Assembly: GCF_051860665.1 (NCBI RefSeq)
Contig: NZ_JBHYDM010000002.1
Span: forward strand, 62,001-126,000
Length of the DNA: 64,000 nt
Source of the DNA: Falsiroseomonas sp051860665
GTDB lineage: Bacteria > Pseudomonadota > Alphaproteobacteria > Acetobacterales > Acetobacteraceae
Reading direction: 5' to 3'
Both the position numbers and the translations under genes were made by a program. Shown here piece after piece: positions 40,044 to 48,896 of the stretch (position 1 is its first letter; each line of letters starts with the position of its first letter). The notes beneath the pieces were generated by a model. That model was not told the DNA's origin, ran no database searches, and saw only the letters and a list, made by a program, of their open reading frames with translations.

Positions 40044-43000
40044 TTGTCCTTCATCCACCTGCACACCCATTCCGCCTACTCCCTCAGCGAGGGCGCCATC
40101 AAGGCCGAGAAGCTGCCGGCGCTGGCGCGGGCGGCGGGGATGCCGGCGGTGGCACTGACCGATTCGGGGAATCTCTTCGGCGCGCTGGAATTCTCCCAGG
40201 CCTGCACCGGCAAGGGCATCCAGCCGATCATCGGCTGCCAGCTCTTCCTCGGCCGCGGCGTGACGGATGAGGCGGGGCGTGGCGGCGACCCGGCGCGGCA
40301 CCGGCCGGACCCGATCGTGGCCCTGGCGCGGGATGCCCAGGGGCTGGACAATCTCCAGCGCCTCTCCTCCGCCGGTTATCTCGGCAGCGACATCTCGGGC
40401 ATGCCCTGCATCGGGCTGGAGACGCTGGACCGCTACCGCGGCGGGCTGATCCTGCTGACCGGCGGCACCACCGGCCCGCTCGGCCGCCTGCTGTCGGAGG
40501 GCCGGCGCGACGCCGCGGCGAAGCTGCTGGCCCAGTTGAAGGACATCTTCGGCCCGGACGACCTGGTGGTGGAACTCCAGCGCCACGGCCTGGCGCAGGA
40601 GAAGATGGTGGAGGCCGGGCTGCTGGCGCTGGCCGATGAAGCCGGCCTGCCCATCGTCGCCACCAACGATGTCTATTTCGCCGAGGCCGCGATGCACGCG
40701 GCGCATGACGCGCTGCTCTGCATCGCCGAAAGCCGCGTCATCGCCGAGCCCGACCGCCGCCGCGTCACCGCCGAGCACTTTTTCAAATCCAGCGCCGCGA
40801 TGCGCGAGCTCTTTTCCGACCTGCCGGAGGCTTGCGACAACACCTTGGCCATCGCCCGCCGCTGCGCGGTGATGGCGGAATCGAAGAAGCCGGAACTGCC
40901 GATCTGCCCCAAGGTGATGGAGGGCATGACGGAGGCCGAGACGGTCTTCGCCATGGCGAAGCAGGGCCTCGAAGGGCGGCTCGACGTGCTGGGGCTGGAG
41001 GAGGCCGCCCGCGCGCCCTATCGCGAACGCCTGGCCTATGAGCTTTCCGTCATCGAGAAGATGGGCTTCTCCGGCTACTTCCTGATCGTCGCCGACTTCA
41101 TTCAATGGGCGAAGCAGCAGGGCATCCCGGTGGGGCCGGGCCGCGGCTCGGGCGCCGGCTCCGTCGCCGCCTGGGCGCTGCTGATCACGGACCTCGACCC
41201 GATGCGCTGGGGCCTGCTCTTCGAGCGCTTCCTGAACCCCGAGCGCGTCTCGATGCCGGACTTCGACATCGACTTCTGCCAGGACCGCCGCGACGAGGTC
41301 ATCGACTATGTCCGCCGCGAATATGGCGAGGATCGCGTCGCGCAGATCATCACCTTCGGCAAGCTGCAGGCCAAGGCCGCCGTGCGTGACGTCGGCCGCG
41401 TCATGGGCCTGCCCTATGGCCAGGTCGACCGCATCGCCAGCCTGATCCCCTTCAACCCGGCCAAGCCCGTGACGCTGGCGCAGGCGATCGAGGGGGAGCC
41501 GAAGCTGCAGGAGATGCAGCGCAGCGACGAACAGGTGCACCGCCTGCTGGAAGTGGCGCAGGAGCTGGAGGGGCTGTACCGCAACGCCTCCACCCACGCC
41601 GCCGGCGTGGTGATCGGCCGCCGCCCGCTGGTCGATATCGTGCCGCTCTATCGCGACCCGCGCAGCCCGGACCTCATCACCCAGTACTCGATGAAGTACG
41701 TCGAGCAGGCGTCGCTGGTGAAGTTCGACTTCCTGGGCCTGAAGACGCTGACGGTGCTGCAGCGCGCCGTGCAGCTGCTGGCAGGGCAGGGGGTCACCAT
41801 CGACCTGGACCGCATCCCCCTGGACGACGCGAAGACCTACGCCATGCTGGCGCGCGGCGATGCGGCGGGCGTGTTCCAGTTCGAAGGCCAGGGCATGCGC
41901 GACTGCCTGCGCATGATGCGTCCCGACCGCTTCGAGGATCTGATCGCGGCCGTGTCGCTGTACCGCCCGGGCCCGATGGCCAACATCCCCGCCTATTGCC
42001 AACGCAAGCATGGCGAGCCCTGGGAGGCGCCGCATCCCAAGATGGCGGCGATCGTGAACGAGACCTACGGCATCCTGGTCTACCAGGAGCAGGTCATGCA
42101 GATCAGCCAGGAGCTGGCGGGCTATTCGCTCGGCACCGCCGACCTGCTGCGCCGCGCCATGGGCAAGAAGATCCGCTCCGAGATGGAGGCCCAGCGCAAG
42201 ATCTTTGTCGAGGGCGCGACGAAGAACGGCGTGCCGGAGGGCAAGGCCGGCGAGATCTTCGACCTGATGGAGAAGTTCGCGGAATACGGCTTCAACAAGT
42301 CGCACGCGGCCGCCTATGCGCTGGTCAGCTACCAGACGGCCTGGCTCAAGGCGAACCATCCGGTCGCCTTCCTCGCCGCGTCGATGTCGCTCGACCTCGG
42401 CAATACGGACAAGCTGGCGGGGCATATGCAGGAGGCGTCGCGGCTGGGCATTCCCGTGCTGCCGCCGGACATCAACCGCAGCGGCGCGGAATTCCGCATC
42501 GAGGCGAAGGAAGACGGAACGCCCGCCATCCGCTTCGCGCTGGCCGCGGTGAAGCGCGTCGGCCTCGCCGCCATGAAGGACCTGGTGGCGCAGCGCGACG
42601 CCACCGCGCCCTTCGCCTCGCTCTCCGATTTCGCGGGCCGCGTGGACCCCAAGCATCTGAACAAGATGCAGCTCGAAAACCTGGCCAAGGCCGGCGCCTT
42701 CGACAGCCTGGAGCCGAACCGCGCCCGCATGGTGCAGGGCGTGGAACAGGTGCTGCGCGCGGCCCAGGAAGCCGGGGAGCGGCGGGCGAATCCGACGCGG
42801 GACATGTTCGGTGCCGAGACCGCCCCGCCGCCGCTGCGCCTGGCGGAGGTGCAGGATTGGCCGGAACTGGAGAAGCTGGGCTACGAGGCCGATGCCGTCG
42901 GCTTCCACCTCTCGGCGCATCCGCTGGATACCTACAAGCGCGTGCTCACCAAGCTCGGCGCCGTGCCTTCCTCCCGCATCGCGGAGCGCGCCCGCGGCGG

Positions 43001-43487
43001 GTCCGGGCGGATGAAGCTGGCGGGTACGGTGGTCGCGGTGAAGTCGGGCCGCACCAAGTCCGGCAACAAGATGGCCTGGGTGCGCTTCAGCGATGCCGAA
43101 GGCAGCTTCGAAGTCACCTTCTTCAGCGAAAGCCTTGCCCGCGCCGATGGCATGCTGGCGGAGGGCACGGCCGTGCTGGTCACCACCGAGGTGCGGCTGG
43201 ATGGCGATACGGTGCGGCTGACGGCGATGGAGCTGGAGCCGCTGGAGCGTGTCGCCCAGGGCATGGGCCAGGGCATCCGCCTCTGGCTCGACCAGACCGC
43301 CGCCGTGGAGCACATCCGCGCCATGCTGGACCGCGAGGGCAAGGGCCGCGGGGAGGTGCGCGTCGTCTCCGTCACCGGCCCGGGGCAGGAGGTGGAGATC
43401 GCGCTCCCCGGACGCTTCAACGTCTCCCCTCGGCTGATGCAGGCGATGAAGGTGGTGCCGGGCGTCGCGGATGTGGCGGAGCTGTAG
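40044..43487 (+). CDS. dnaE: DNA polymerase III subunit alpha
   Basis: An 1147-aa replicative polymerase. The N-terminal PHP domain opens FIHLHTHSAYSLSEGA, the palm has GPGRGSGAGS and the catalytic aspartates of PDFDIDF near residue 405, followed by the tau/beta-binding region and an OB fold near the C-terminus. The start is TTG 40044, giving LSFIHLHTHS, the usual DnaE N-terminus; GGAG lies about 11 bp upstream. An in-frame ATG at 39957 would add 29 low-complexity residues. dnaE normally follows lolD directly in related genomes; here three genes are inserted. Confidence 0.95.
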   Translation: MSFIHLHTHSAYSLSEGAIKAEKLPALARAAGMPAVALTDSGNLFGALEFSQACTGKGIQPIIGCQLFLGRGVTDEAGRGGDPARHRPDPIVALARDAQGLDNLQRLSSAGYLGSDISGMPCIGLETLDRYRGGLILLTGGTTGPLGRLLSEGRRDAAAKLLAQLKDIFGPDDLVVELQRHGLAQEKMVEAGLLALADEAGLPIVATNDVYFAEAAMHAAHDALLCIAESRVIAEPDRRRVTAEHFFKSSAAMRELFSDLPEACDNTLAIARRCAVMAESKKPELPICPKVMEGMTEAETVFAMAKQGLEGRLDVLGLEEAARAPYRERLAYELSVIEKMGFSGYFLIVADFIQWAKQQGIPVGPGRGSGAGSVAAWALLITDLDPMRWGLLFERFLNPERVSMPDFDIDFCQDRRDEVIDYVRREYGEDRVAQIITFGKLQAKAAVRDVGRVMGLPYGQVDRIASLIPFNPAKPVTLAQAIEGEPKLQEMQRSDEQVHRLLEVAQELEGLYRNASTHAAGVVIGRRPLVDIVPLYRDPRSPDLITQYSMKYVEQASLVKFDFLGLKTLTVLQRAVQLLAGQGVTIDLDRIPLDDAKTYAMLARGDAAGVFQFEGQGMRDCLRMMRPDRFEDLIAAVSLYRPGPMANIPAYCQRKHGEPWEAPHPKMAAIVNETYGILVYQEQVMQISQELAGYSLGTADLLRRAMGKKIRSEMEAQRKIFVEGATKNGVPEGKAGEIFDLMEKFAEYGFNKSHAAAYALVSYQTAWLKANHPVAFLAASMSLDLGNTDKLAGHMQEASRLGIPVLPPDINRSGAEFRIEAKEDGTPAIRFALAAVKRVGLAAMKDLVAQRDATAPFASLSDFAGRVDPKHLNKMQLENLAKAGAFDSLEPNRARMVQGVEQVLRAAQEAGERRANPTRDMFGAETAPPPLRLAEVQDWPELEKLGYEADAVGFHLSAHPLDTYKRVLTKLGAVPSSRIAERARGGSGRMKLAGTVVAVKSGRTKSGNKMAWVRFSDAEGSFEVTFFSESLARADGMLAEGTAVLVTTEVRLDGDTVRLTAMELEPLERVAQGMGQGIRLWLDQTAAVEHIRAMLDREGKGRGEVRVVSVTGPGQEVEIALPGRFNVSPRLMQAMKVVPGVADVAEL

Positions 43488-43548
43488 CCCCCTCGCAGAC
43501 CGCGCCGCGGTAGGCTACCAGTAGGCCACCCGCAGGAGGGGGTCTGTT

Positions 43549-44304
43549 CTGTCGCACGGCCATCATCCCTTGCTCGACCTCTCCCCCGACCGACGCGCCG
43601 CGGCGCTGATCGAGGCGGCATTGCAGCACGCCCAGGCGACCCGGATGCGGGAGGTCGCAGGCCCCTTCCTGGAAAGGCTGGACCCCGAGGCGCGGCTCTT
43701 TGGCGAGTTCCTCGTCGAGGAGATCGCCCGCCTCTCCGCCCAGGTGGAGGCGCTGGCCCAGCTGCGGGAGGCCGATGCGCTGTCGCGCGCGGAGCGCATG
43801 CGCATCGACCCGCTGCCCTTCATCCCGGCCGAGCGCCGCAGCGCCGCCGCCGGGCCGGAGGTGGCGGCGGAAGCGGGCCCCGTTGCCTTCGACGTGGCCG
43901 CGGAACGCTTCACCGGCTTCGGCTGGTACCCGGCCGAGATGACGGCGGATGGCCCGCTGCGCTGGTCCGGCCTGGCGCGGCAGGCCACGGTACAACTGCC
44001 GGCGCTCGGCGGCGGCGCGCTGCGCGTCACGCTGGCGCTGCGCACCCCGTTCGGCATGCCGCTCGACCTGGCGGCGCAGGAGGTCTTCCTGGATGGGCTG
44101 AAGCTCGACCTCAGCCTGGTCTCCCAGGACGGCGCGGTCGCCACCTGCGAGGGCGTCGCCATCCTGCCGGACCTGCCGGCGGGCGCGCGCACCACGCTGC
44201 TAGTGGCGGGCGACCGATTCACCGACCCGGCGACGGGCCCGCTGCGCGATACCCGCGCGCTGGGCCTCGGCCTGGGTTGGCTGCGGATCGAGCGCGCCGC
44301 CTGA
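43549..44304 (+). CDS. Protein of unknown function in the glycan gene block
   Basis: A 251-aa protein if read from CTG 43549, 244 aa from TTG 43570. AGGAGGGGG (43534-43542) is placed correctly for the CTG and too far from the TTG. No recognised domain: the N-terminal third is helical and charged (about residues 10-75), the rest is beta-rich with repeated hydrophobic strands (for example LPALGGGALRVTLALRTPFG), resembling a carbohydrate-binding or lectin-like sandwich. No signal peptide or TM helix. It overlaps the next gene by one base (TGATG), so the two probably act together. Function unknown. Confidence 0.6.
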   Translation: MSHGHHPLLDLSPDRRAAALIEAALQHAQATRMREVAGPFLERLDPEARLFGEFLVEEIARLSAQVEALAQLREADALSRAERMRIDPLPFIPAERRSAAAGPEVAAEAGPVAFDVAAERFTGFGWYPAEMTADGPLRWSGLARQATVQLPALGGGALRVTLALRTPFGMPLDLAAQEVFLDGLKLDLSLVSQDGAVATCEGVAILPDLPAGARTTLLVAGDRFTDPATGPLRDTRALGLGLGWLRIERAA

Positions 44305-45467
44305 TGAAGGGGGCGACCGCGCCGCGCATCATCGTCACGGGCGACCTGCTGCGGCCGCAGGACAAGCTGTTCAAATCCTCCCAGAACGGCAATATCCTGT
44401 GGTTCCACCGCCTGGTGCGCCGCGCCCTGGCGAATGCCACCGGCCTGCCGGTGCAGGCGCTGCTGTGGGACGAGCCGGGCATCGCCCCGCCCGGCAGCGA
44501 TGTGCTCGCCTTCGACACGCCCGGCTTCTACGCCGCCGCCGGCGTCACGCCGGATGTCGCGGGCTGGGTCGCGGTCTTCGACGCGATGGAGCTGCCGCGG
44601 GAGGCCGCGGCGCGGCTTGCCGCCCCCTTCGCCGGGGCCGCGGCGGTGGTGGGCTTCGAGCTGACCGAGCTGCAGAAGCGGCTGCTGACGCTGGCCGGCA
44701 TCCCCTGGCTGGACGTGAACATCCACCCCTATCGCTTCGGCCCGGATGTGCTTTTCGCCATCCAGACCGACCATCCCGAGATCCTGGCGCGCCTCGTGCC
44801 GCATCACGCCGAGGATCACGTCTTCGAACCCTGGGCCGACCTGCTGGCGGCCACCGCGGTGAAGATGCCGCCGCGGGTGCCGGTCGAATCCACTTGCCTG
44901 CTGGTCGGCCAGACCCAGGTGGACCGCGCGCTGATCCGCCACGGCCGGCTGCTGGACCTGTCGCATTTCGCCGTGCCCCTGCATGGCGTGCTGGGGCCGG
45001 AAGCCCCGGTGCTGTTCAAGCCGCATCCCTACAATCCGGATGGCTTTGGCCTGCACCATGTCGGCCTGCCGCTGTCCCGCATCCGGGAGACGCGGGAGAA
45101 TGCCTATGTGCTGCTGGCGCAGGATGCCATCCGCACGGTGGTCGGTGTCTCCTCCTCCGTGGTGGCGGAGGCACGGTTCTTCGGCAAGGAGGGGATCTTC
45201 CTCGGCACCCCGCCGATGCGCATCGCCCCGCGCCGCGCGGATCTGGCGCCGGGGCGGCATGCCAGCGTGGTGGATGCCTGGCTCTCCGCCGATTTCTGGC
45301 GCGGCGTGCTGGCACCGGTGCTGGCGGTGACCGCGCCGGATGGCCGCCGCCCGGTGCTGCCGCCGAATGCCCTGCGCACCTCGCTTCGCCAGTTCTGGGG
45401 CTGGGACGAGATCTTTTTCCAACTGCCCTGGGATCTGGCCCAGGCGCGGGCGAAGGAGCGAGGCTAA
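44304..45467 (+). CDS. Putative capsule-type polysaccharide biosynthesis protein
   Basis: A 387-aa cytoplasmic protein. VLFKPHPYNPDGF and the later VGVSSSVVAEARFFGK resemble the KPHP and SSV/S-type motifs of capsule polysaccharide transferases (KpsC/LipB and CDP-glycerol-transferase folds). Similarity is limited to these short motifs. ATG 44304 was chosen because it overlaps the upstream stop; nine more in-frame residues precede it. It is followed by a REP-like element and a convergent hydrolase gene. Confidence 0.45.
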   Translation: MKGATAPRIIVTGDLLRPQDKLFKSSQNGNILWFHRLVRRALANATGLPVQALLWDEPGIAPPGSDVLAFDTPGFYAAAGVTPDVAGWVAVFDAMELPREAAARLAAPFAGAAAVVGFELTELQKRLLTLAGIPWLDVNIHPYRFGPDVLFAIQTDHPEILARLVPHHAEDHVFEPWADLLAATAVKMPPRVPVESTCLLVGQTQVDRALIRHGRLLDLSHFAVPLHGVLGPEAPVLFKPHPYNPDGFGLHHVGLPLSRIRETRENAYVLLAQDAIRTVVGVSSSVVAEARFFGKEGIFLGTPPMRIAPRRADLAPGRHASVVDAWLSADFWRGVLAPVLAVTAPDGRRPVLPPNALRTSLRQFWGWDEIFFQLPWDLAQARAKERG

Positions 45468-45472
45468 AGCCT

Positions 45473-45512
45473 CCCTCTCCCGTCTACGGGGGAGGGTGGC
45501 CGCGCAGCGGCC
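45473..45512. repeat. REP-like double palindrome between convergent genes
   Basis: A 10-bp stem CCCTCTCCCG/CGGGGGAGGG (45473-45482 with 45487-45496, one wobble) followed by GGCCGC-gca-GCGGCC (45498-45512). Such paired GC-rich palindromes are common dispersed intergenic elements in alphaproteobacteria and can act as bidirectional terminators. It lies between the stops of two convergent genes. Confidence 0.6.
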
Positions 45513-45527
45513 GGGTGGGGGCCGGCG

Positions 45528-46469
45528 CTACACCGCCTCCGTTGGCTCCTCCCCGGCGAAGAAGGGCAGGAAGGCGCCGAGCACCAGGTCCGGCCGCTGC
45601 TCCGCCGGATAATGTCCCGTCGGGATCGCCCAGCCGCGCAGGTCCGGCGCCCAGGGCCGCCAGGCCTCCATCACCGCCAGGTGCCGCCCGACATGGCTGT
45701 TGCTGCCCCAGAGCACCAGCACGGGACAGGCGATGCGCCGCTGGCCGAAATCCGCCCGGTCCATCTCGTAGTCCAGCGTGACGGTGGCGCGGTAATCCTC
45801 GCAGACCGCATGGACCTGCTCCGGCGTGGTGCAGCGCTTGTATTCGGCGAAGGCCTCGGGCGCGAAGATCGAAAGCCCGACGCCTTTCTTGTTCAGCTTG
45901 TAGTCGATGTAGTAGCCGAGATCGGCGCAGAGCAGCCTCTCGGGGAAGGGCGCCTTCTGCGCCATGAAGAACCAGTGGTAGCTCTCCAGCCCCCAGCCCA
46001 GGGTGATATTGGACAGCAGGTGCCAGGTCGGCACGATGTCCAGCGAGGCCAGGGCGGAGACTGCCGCGGGATGATCCAGCGCCATGCGGAACGCGACGCG
46101 GGCGCCGCGATCGTGGCCAGCCACGCCGAAGCGGGCAAAACCCAGCGCGGCCATCACCTCCACCCCGTCCTGCGCCATGGCGCGGAAGGAATAGGCGGCG
46201 TGGTCGGCGCCGCCCTCGGGCTTGCTGCTGTCTCCATAGCCGCGCAGGTCCATGGCCACCACGGTGAAGCGCCGCGCCAGATCGCCGGCCACACGGTGCC
46301 AGCTCACATGGGTCAGCGGATTGCCGTGGATCAGCAGCAGCGGCGGACCCGCGCCGCCGATCGCGGCGAGGATCTCAGCGCCGGATGTCTGGATGCGCCG
46401 GTAGCGGAAGCCGGGCATCAGCGCGGCGGCATAGGGGCTCGGCGGCGGCTGGTCCGCGTCCTGGGTCAT
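45528..46469 (-). CDS. Alpha/beta hydrolase, haloacetate dehalogenase-like
   Basis: A 313-aa cytoplasmic hydrolase. The oxyanion motif is IHGNPLTHVSWHR, the nucleophile elbow is GHDRGARVAFRMALDHP, with Asp in place of Ser. Asp nucleophile plus the two arginines spaced as in fluoroacetate dehalogenase, and a His near the C-terminus (PTGHYPAEQ), point to the DehH/FAcD group. Substrates of this group also include non-halogenated esters or epoxides, so the reaction is not certain. Start ATG 46469 has GGAGGAA upstream. It sits 67 bp after a glycosyltransferase gene on the same strand. Confidence 0.75.
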   Translation of the reverse strand: MTQDADQPPPSPYAAALMPGFRYRRIQTSGAEILAAIGGAGPPLLLIHGNPLTHVSWHRVAGDLARRFTVVAMDLRGYGDSSKPEGGADHAAYSFRAMAQDGVEVMAALGFARFGVAGHDRGARVAFRMALDHPAAVSALASLDIVPTWHLLSNITLGWGLESYHWFFMAQKAPFPERLLCADLGYYIDYKLNKKGVGLSIFAPEAFAEYKRCTTPEQVHAVCEDYRATVTLDYEMDRADFGQRRIACPVLVLWGSNSHVGRHLAVMEAWRPWAPDLRGWAIPTGHYPAEQRPDLVLGAFLPFFAGEEPTEAV

Positions 46470-46536
46470 GGCTTGGTTTCCTCCGCGCCCAGGCTTCGCC
46501 CGGCGCGGGGGCGGGTCAAGCCCTTGCGAAGGCCAA

Positions 46537-47619
46537 TCAGTCTTCCGACAGCAGCCGGATCACCTCGCCCGCGCAGGCCTCGATCGCCGCCTTGCCGTGG
46601 TTGCGCTCGACATAGCGGCGCGCGGCGCGGCCCATGCGCATGCGCATGCCGTCATCGGCCAGCAGCAGCTCCACCGCATGCGGCAGCCCGGCCTCGGAGA
46701 CCAGCAGGCCGGCGCCGGGCGGGATGCCGCCGCTGATCGTCTTCTGGAAGGCGATCACCGGCAGGCCGCAGGCCATGCCCTCCACCGTCGCGCGCGGCAG
46801 GCCATCCATGGTGGAGGTATGCACCATGATGCGCGATCGGCGCAGCACCTCGAAGACCTTGGGCTGCGGCAGGTGGCCGGCGAAGGTCAGGTTGGGATTG
46901 TCGCCATGCGCCTTCTGCAGCGGCGCCAGCAGCGGGCCGGCGCCGATCAGCACCACGCGATGGCGTTCGGCGAAAGGCAGCAGCACGCCCTGGTTCTTCC
47001 GCGTCTCGCCGAAATTGCCGACATTGGCGATATCGTGCAGCGCCTCCCGCCGCGGCACCGGCCGGCCATCGCCGATGGCGGTGAGGTCGATGAACTTCGG
47101 CAGCACCAAGGCGCGCTTTGCCTTGAACAGCTCGGGGAAGTGCTGCTGCATCTGCTCGGGATATTCGCCGAGCACCAGGCTGGCCTGCGGCACCAGCGGG
47201 TCCTTCACGCCGCCGCCGATCACCAGGCCGATCCTGGTGCCGGACGGCAGCGCGGACTGGACATCCGCATTCACGTCGTAGCCGAGCCCCTTGTAGAGGA
47301 TCGCATCCGGCGCGAAGGCCGCGATCTCCGCCCGCAGCGCCGCGCTGGTCTGGCGATGCACGGGAAGCTTGGGGTCATCGGAGGAGCAGAAGGTGCCGGG
47401 CACGCTGTCCATCAGCATCTCCCGCTCCGTCTCCGGCCCGGGATGCATGCGGAACATGCGCGCATCGATGCCCCGTGCGCGCAGCGCACGCGCCAGGATG
47501 ATGTCCCGCCGCGCGCCGCCCATGGTGCGGCTGGAATGGGACATCAGGATGGCCAGGCGCTGCACGCCCTTCGCCCCGCTCAAGCCGCTGGTCACGCCGC
47601 TGCTCACTCCGCTGTTCAC
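46537..47619 (-). CDS. GT4-type glycosyltransferase
   Basis: A 360-aa glycosyltransferase. The C-terminal GT-B domain has FAGHLPQPKVFEVLRRSR, the donor-binding MDGLPRATVEGMACGLPVIAF (E-x7-E type) and a final helix. The start overlaps the previous stop (GTGA, GTG 47619). The first 16 residues come from a 12-nt repeat (VNSG, VSSG, VTSG, LSGA) that offers three GTG and one TTG codon in frame. The conserved part begins later, near RLAILMSHSSR, so the true start could be any of them. It would add a sugar to a lipid-linked or protein-linked glycan. Confidence 0.75.
   Translation of the reverse strand: MNSGVSSGVTSGLSGAKGVQRLAILMSHSSRTMGGARRDIILARALRARGIDARMFRMHPGPETEREMLMDSVPGTFCSSDDPKLPVHRQTSAALRAEIAAFAPDAILYKGLGYDVNADVQSALPSGTRIGLVIGGGVKDPLVPQASLVLGEYPEQMQQHFPELFKAKRALVLPKFIDLTAIGDGRPVPRREALHDIANVGNFGETRKNQGVLLPFAERHRVVLIGAGPLLAPLQKAHGDNPNLTFAGHLPQPKVFEVLRRSRIMVHTSTMDGLPRATVEGMACGLPVIAFQKTISGGIPPGAGLLVSEAGLPHAVELLLADDGMRMRMGRAARRYVERNHGKAAIEACAGEVIRLLSED
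47572..47619 (-). repeat. 12-nt in-frame tandem repeat at a glycosyltransferase start
   Basis: On the minus strand, three units of GTGANCAGCGG(A/C) (47619 down to 47584) plus a degenerate TTGAGCGGGGCG (47583-47572). The first GTG overlaps the upstream stop. A change in copy number would keep the frame and change only how many start codons are available. Confidence 0.8.
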
Positions 47620-48896
47620 TCCGCTGCCCGGCCCAGTGCCACCTGCACGGCCTGGCGCGGCGCATAGGCCGCATCCAGCGCCGCGAGGAACTCGGCGCGC
47701 CCCATCACGTCCCGCAGGCTGGCGCCGCAGGCCGCGCGCAAAGCGGGGCTGGCGGCATCCGTCATCACCCGCGCCAGGTCCACCGGCGCCGCGCGCTTGA
47801 AGTGCAGGCCGTCGATGCCGGGCAGCACCTTCTCCGCCATGCCGCCGATGTCGGAGACGATCAGCGGCGTGCCGGCGCGGCGGGCTTCCTGGATCACCAC
47901 CGGGGAATTCTCCCACCAGATGCTGGGCACCACCACCCAGCCGACGCTGCCCATCAGCTCCACCGCATCCAGCGGGTCGTAGCGGCCGGCGAAGGTCAGG
48001 CTCGGCCCGGCGGCCTCCACCACCGGCTCCAGCGTCGGGAACAGCCGCAGCACATCCTCGCGCTCCGCCCCGAAGATGGTCAGCACGATCTCCGGGTTGC
48101 CGCGCAGCGCCATGGGCAGGGCGCGCAGCAGCACGTCGAGCCCCTTGAAGGAGGTGGGCTGGCCGAAGAAGCCGAAGCGATGCGCCATCGCCTCCGCATC
48201 CACCGGGCGCCGGGGGCGCGCCAGCATGGCGTCCCCCAGGTAGTTCTCCACCACCGGGTCGCGCGGCACGGTCAGGCCCCAGTCGCGGTAGCGGCCGCGG
48301 ATGAATTCGCTCGGGTGGATCACGCTGTCGAAGCGCGAGAGCACGGACAGAAGCGTCGCCTTGCGATAGGCGAAGCGCTCCAGCGTCTGGTCGGGGAAGC
48401 AGGCCAGGCAGCGCAACGGCGATTCGCGCCGGCACAGCTCCCGCGCCCGGGTCTTCACCATCTGGCCGTGATGCAGGCAGATCGCCAGCATCTCATGCAG
48501 CGTCATGACGAAGCGTGCATCGGGGCGGGCTTCCATCAGCTCGTCGATCAGGTCGACGCCGAGCCGCCAGTAGTGGTGGAAGTGGTAGACGTCGCAATCG
48601 AGGGCGGCGAGGAAATCCACCAGCACGCGGCGCTGGAAGGCATCCTCCCAGGCCAGCTTGTCCTCCGCCATCCCGGCGAAGGAGAAGACGTATTCACCCT
48701 CCCCGAAGGGCATCACCGTCTCGATCTGGCGGGCCTCGGCATACTGGGTGCCGACCTCGCAGGCGCCGAGGAAGACCACGTCGCGGCCGGCCGCGCGCAT
48801 CGTCTCGAACTGCCGATAGGCCGCCAGCTCGCCGCCACCCTTGGAGAATTCCGGGTGCGAATGGGCGATGATGCAGACCCGGTCCCGCTCAGCCAT
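47616..48896 (-). CDS. GT4-family glycosyltransferase
   Basis: A 426-aa GT-B enzyme. The N-terminal acceptor domain has HSHPEFSKGGGELAAYR (KGGxE motif) and VYHFHHYWRLG; the C-terminal donor domain has FGFFGQPTSFKGLDVLL and WWENSPVVIQEARRAGTP (E-x7-E type). ATG 48896 was chosen over an upstream Arg-rich extension. It overlaps the preceding gene by 8 bp and the next by 4 bp, so three minus-strand genes (50412 to 46537) form a coupled operon. The donor sugar is not predictable. Confidence 0.85.
   Translation of the reverse strand: MAERDRVCIIAHSHPEFSKGGGELAAYRQFETMRAAGRDVVFLGACEVGTQYAEARQIETVMPFGEGEYVFSFAGMAEDKLAWEDAFQRRVLVDFLAALDCDVYHFHHYWRLGVDLIDELMEARPDARFVMTLHEMLAICLHHGQMVKTRARELCRRESPLRCLACFPDQTLERFAYRKATLLSVLSRFDSVIHPSEFIRGRYRDWGLTVPRDPVVENYLGDAMLARPRRPVDAEAMAHRFGFFGQPTSFKGLDVLLRALPMALRGNPEIVLTIFGAEREDVLRLFPTLEPVVEAAGPSLTFAGRYDPLDAVELMGSVGWVVVPSIWWENSPVVIQEARRAGTPLIVSDIGGMAEKVLPGIDGLHFKRAAPVDLARVMTDAASPALRAACGASLRDVMGRAEFLAALDAAYAPRQAVQVALGRAAE

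Noticed and set aside
39957..40044. ATG 39957 as the dnaE start
   Set aside because: The 29 extra residues are low complexity, and the TTG at 40044 gives the conserved SFIHLHTHSAYSL beginning.
40038..43313. Very long open frame opposite dnaE (over 1000 codons on the minus strand)
   Set aside because: It is the antisense shadow of dnaE, caused by high GC and codon bias; composition is His/Gln/Arg-rich with no domain.
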